A stretch of 6,683 nucleotides of DNA from assembly GCA_030619345.1 (NCBI GenBank), contig JAUXBO010000137.1:1-6683 (forward strand). The letters are read 5' to 3'. Under the pieces are notes generated by a model. It searched no databases, was not told where the DNA came from, and saw nothing but the letters and a program-made list of their open reading frames with translations. The translations under genes were made by a program, and so were the position numbers. The stretch is from Candidatus Zixiibacteriota bacterium (GTDB taxonomy: Bacteria > Zixibacteria > MSB-5A5 > GN15 > FEB-12). How positions within the stretch are numbered: the stretch's first letter is position 1; each line of letters starts with the position of its first letter. Below are positions 4,714 to 6,683 of this stretch, in pieces.

Positions 4714-6683
4714 CAGTTCGCAAACGCAAAATCCTGCTAATCGTAACCCTGGTTCCGGTGTTGATCGTGATCGGACTGATAGTGACCTTTTCTTCCATCC
4801 TCTATCTGTCACTTCCAAAGCTCGACGGTATAACTGTCGTTCATCAACTTGATCAGTCGGTAGAAATCACTTATGACGAGATGGGTCTGCCTCAGATATG
4901 GGCGCAAACCGATCACGATGGTTACTTCACACTCGGCTTTGTACATGCCTCGGACCGACTCTTCCAAATGGAACTGATTCGGCATATTGCTCACGGACGA
5001 CTGTCGGAGATGCTCGGGTCACGCACTCTTGAGGAGGACATCCGCCAGCGCAAAGCTGGTCACACTCGAATGGCCATGGAAGCGCTGGAAAACCTATCGG
5101 ACGGAAACAGGTTTCGCCTGCAAGCATACGTCGACGGCATAAATGCCTATTACGAAGAATGCAACGCTCTGCCGATTGAGTTCTATCTCCTGCAACTTGA
5201 GTTTGAAGAATGGACTATTCATGACTGCCTCACCATCCTCAGTTTTCAAACCTGGTTCTCTGACGCTTTGCTCAATAAAGATATTCTGTTTTTGAAGATC
5301 GCGGAAAAAGTCGGCCTTAATAAAGCAAGAACGATACTAACATCGTATCCGGACTGGGCGCCGGTTACAATAGACCGTACAAGCTATGGCTCTGCAGATC
5401 AAGTGGAAAAGAAACCATATGCCAGTGCGTCCGATAAGACTGGTCATATCGGTTCGGCCCAGCGAAAAATAGATGCAGAAAAAACAGTGGATGGCAGCAT
5501 TCGGGAGCGGATGGCGGCGATGATCATCGATGATCAGCTGACGCCGCTGCTCTGCTCCAACTCCTCAAATGTGTGGACGGTGTCACCGTCGCGTTCGGAA
5601 AGTGGGAGTGCCCTGTTTGCTTCCGATCCCCATCTCGAAGTATCCCGGCTTCCCGGCTTCTGGTATTTTATCGGCCTGCATATCCATCAGAGCGGGACCA
5701 ACATTGTGGGAATAACCACTCCGGGAATGCCGATGATCGTAATGGGGCATAACGGTAGTTCGGCCTACGCCTTTACCGCCGGCGGGATCGACATGGCCGA
5801 TCTTTATCGTGAGTGGATCAACCCCGATGATTCCAACCAATACATTTTTCGGGATCAGTTGCTGGATTTTTCTCACGTCATTGAAACAGTTTACGTCGCC
5901 GGAATAGACACGCCCGTCGTGCTGGACGTTAGGTCTACCGTGAACGGGCCTGTCTATTATACTGACGACTCTACTGGCGAAATTTACAGCCTGCACTGGG
6001 CAGGGTTTGAAAGCGCTCTTGATGGAGCCGTCTCGGCCGGATTCAATCTTCATCAGACCGACGGAGTAGAGAATTTCCGTGAAGCAGTTACCTCATTGGG
6101 TGCGCTCAATGCGAACTGGGCTTATGCCGACGCTGACGGACAGATCGCCTACCAACTTGGTTCACCGCTGCCAATGCAGAGCCGCAATGATTCTCGTTTC
6201 CCGCGTGACGGCAGGCGTGAGCAACATGACTGGCGCGGTTACTACCCGGTCAATTTCTCGCCCCATATTGTTGATCCTGATCGCGGTTGGATTGGAAACT
6301 GCAACAACCGCCCTGATCGCGGCAACTCACGGTATCGGTATCAGGGGAATTTCTTTGTGGATCGGATCATGCGGCTCGAAGAACTAATGTCGCAAAAACA
6401 GATGGTCGGTGTTGAAGATATGAAATCGTTCCAGCAGGACCGAGTCGACAGCTATCTTCTTCGCTGGCAAAACCTCGCAGTCTCTGTGCTCAGTCAGTTG
6501 AATGAAACCGAATGGTCGGCGAGAATCGGAGCGTGGGACGGGATGACCTCAGAAGATTCACGCGAGACGCTGCTATTGCAACTGTTCCTGCATCTTTTAA
6601 AAGAGGAAACGTTCGGAGATGAACTTGGTGAGCTGCATAAGCAGATTCGGATCATATGGCTGGATCGAGTCTTTCACGAGGGG
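4710..6683 (+). CDS. Penicillin acylase/amidase-family Ntn hydrolase, membrane-anchored (3' partial)
   Basis: Family members hydrolyse amide bonds of N-acylated compounds (beta-lactams, acyl-homoserine lactones, acyl amino acids) after self-cleavage into two chains. The ATG overlaps the symporter stop as ATGA and has no strong ribosome site, indicating translational coupling. The frame is open for 658 residues to the right edge; about 100-200 residues are probably missing. A basic start (VRKRK) and hydrophobic residues 8-33 form a signal peptide or signal anchor, placing the enzyme outside the cytoplasmic membrane. The alpha region carries LGFVHASDRLFQMEL 75-89 and GRLSEMLG 96-103. The predicted nucleophile is Ser286 in SNVW 286-289, preceded by Ser rather than the common Gly. 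The beta chain shows DPHL 306-309, TPGMP followed by GHNG 346-349, the oxyanion-hole motif NWAYAD with Asn469, and NNR 532-534. The substrate is unknown; the operon suggests a product is imported by the symporter. Confidence 0.93.
   Translation, partial: MTVRKRKILLIVTLVPVLIVIGLIVTFSSILYLSLPKLDGITVVHQLDQSVEITYDEMGLPQIWAQTDHDGYFTLGFVHASDRLFQMELIRHIAHGRLSEMLGSRTLEEDIRQRKAGHTRMAMEALENLSDGNRFRLQAYVDGINAYYEECNALPIEFYLLQLEFEEWTIHDCLTILSFQTWFSDALLNKDILFLKIAEKVGLNKARTILTSYPDWAPVTIDRTSYGSADQVEKKPYASASDKTGHIGSAQRKIDAEKTVDGSIRERMAAMIIDDQLTPLLCSNSSNVWTVSPSRSESGSALFASDPHLEVSRLPGFWYFIGLHIHQSGTNIVGITTPGMPMIVMGHNGSSAYAFTAGGIDMADLYREWINPDDSNQYIFRDQLLDFSHVIETVYVAGIDTPVVLDVRSTVNGPVYYTDDSTGEIYSLHWAGFESALDGAVSAGFNLHQTDGVENFREAVTSLGALNANWAYADADGQIAYQLGSPLPMQSRNDSRFPRDGRREQHDWRGYYPVNFSPHIVDPDRGWIGNCNNRPDRGNSRYRYQGNFFVDRIMRLEELMSQKQMVGVEDMKSFQQDRVDSYLLRWQNLAVSVLSQLNETEWSARIGAWDGMTSEDSRETLLLQLFLHLLKEETFGDELGELHKQIRIIWLDRVFHEG

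Noticed and set aside
5583..6053. - strand 156-codon frame
   Set aside because: It lies entirely antisense to the acylase beta-chain region, whose family motifs are clear on the + strand.

Overview
The window looks like a chromosomal segment of a moderate-GC (roughly 50 % by eye) Gram-negative bacterium that uses sigma-54. The style (a TPR-fused sigma-54 activator, a Na+-coupled symporter joined to a penicillin-acylase-type hydrolase, small palindromic intergenic repeats) fits an environmental lineage such as the FCB group or a candidate phylum related to Zixibacteria. That placement is a guess from gene style, not a measured result. All recognised protein genes are on the + strand.

Layout. 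(1) Positions 1-1675 hold the 3' part of a TPR-containing sigma-54-dependent activator; its start lies left of the window. (2) Positions 1676-3258 are about 1.6 kb with little coding capacity but many signals. First come a two-tier hairpin and a series of short perfect palindromes. Next is a good -24/-12 (sigma-54) promoter match at 2077-2091, leading into a structured, apparently non-coding stretch that ends in a 10-bp GC-rich stem at 2161-2191. Then comes a strong sigma-70-type promoter driving a 51-residue single-span membrane protein (2329-2484). After that lie three 16-bp tandem repeats, a palindromic dispersed-type repeat, a large GC-rich hairpin, and a candidate promoter with a dyad around its -10. 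(3) Positions 3259-4713 encode a PutP-like sodium:solute symporter. (4) Positions 4710-6683 encode the first 658 residues of a membrane-anchored penicillin acylase/amidase-family Ntn hydrolase. It overlaps the symporter stop by ATGA and runs off the right edge.

How the parts may work together. The symporter and acylase are almost certainly co-translated. A reasonable inference is that the acylase cleaves an acylated amine or amino acid outside the cytoplasmic membrane and the symporter imports a product. The activator has every motif needed to remodel sigma-54 polymerase. The only convincing -24/-12 element I found is about 400 bp downstream of its stop, with palindromes 100-270 bp upstream of the predicted start, where enhancer sites usually sit. 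The most interesting hypothesis here is therefore a local circuit: TPR-sensing activator, sigma-54 promoter, small structured RNA (or long leader of the small membrane-protein gene). I saw no convincing sigma-54 promoter directly before the symporter operon.
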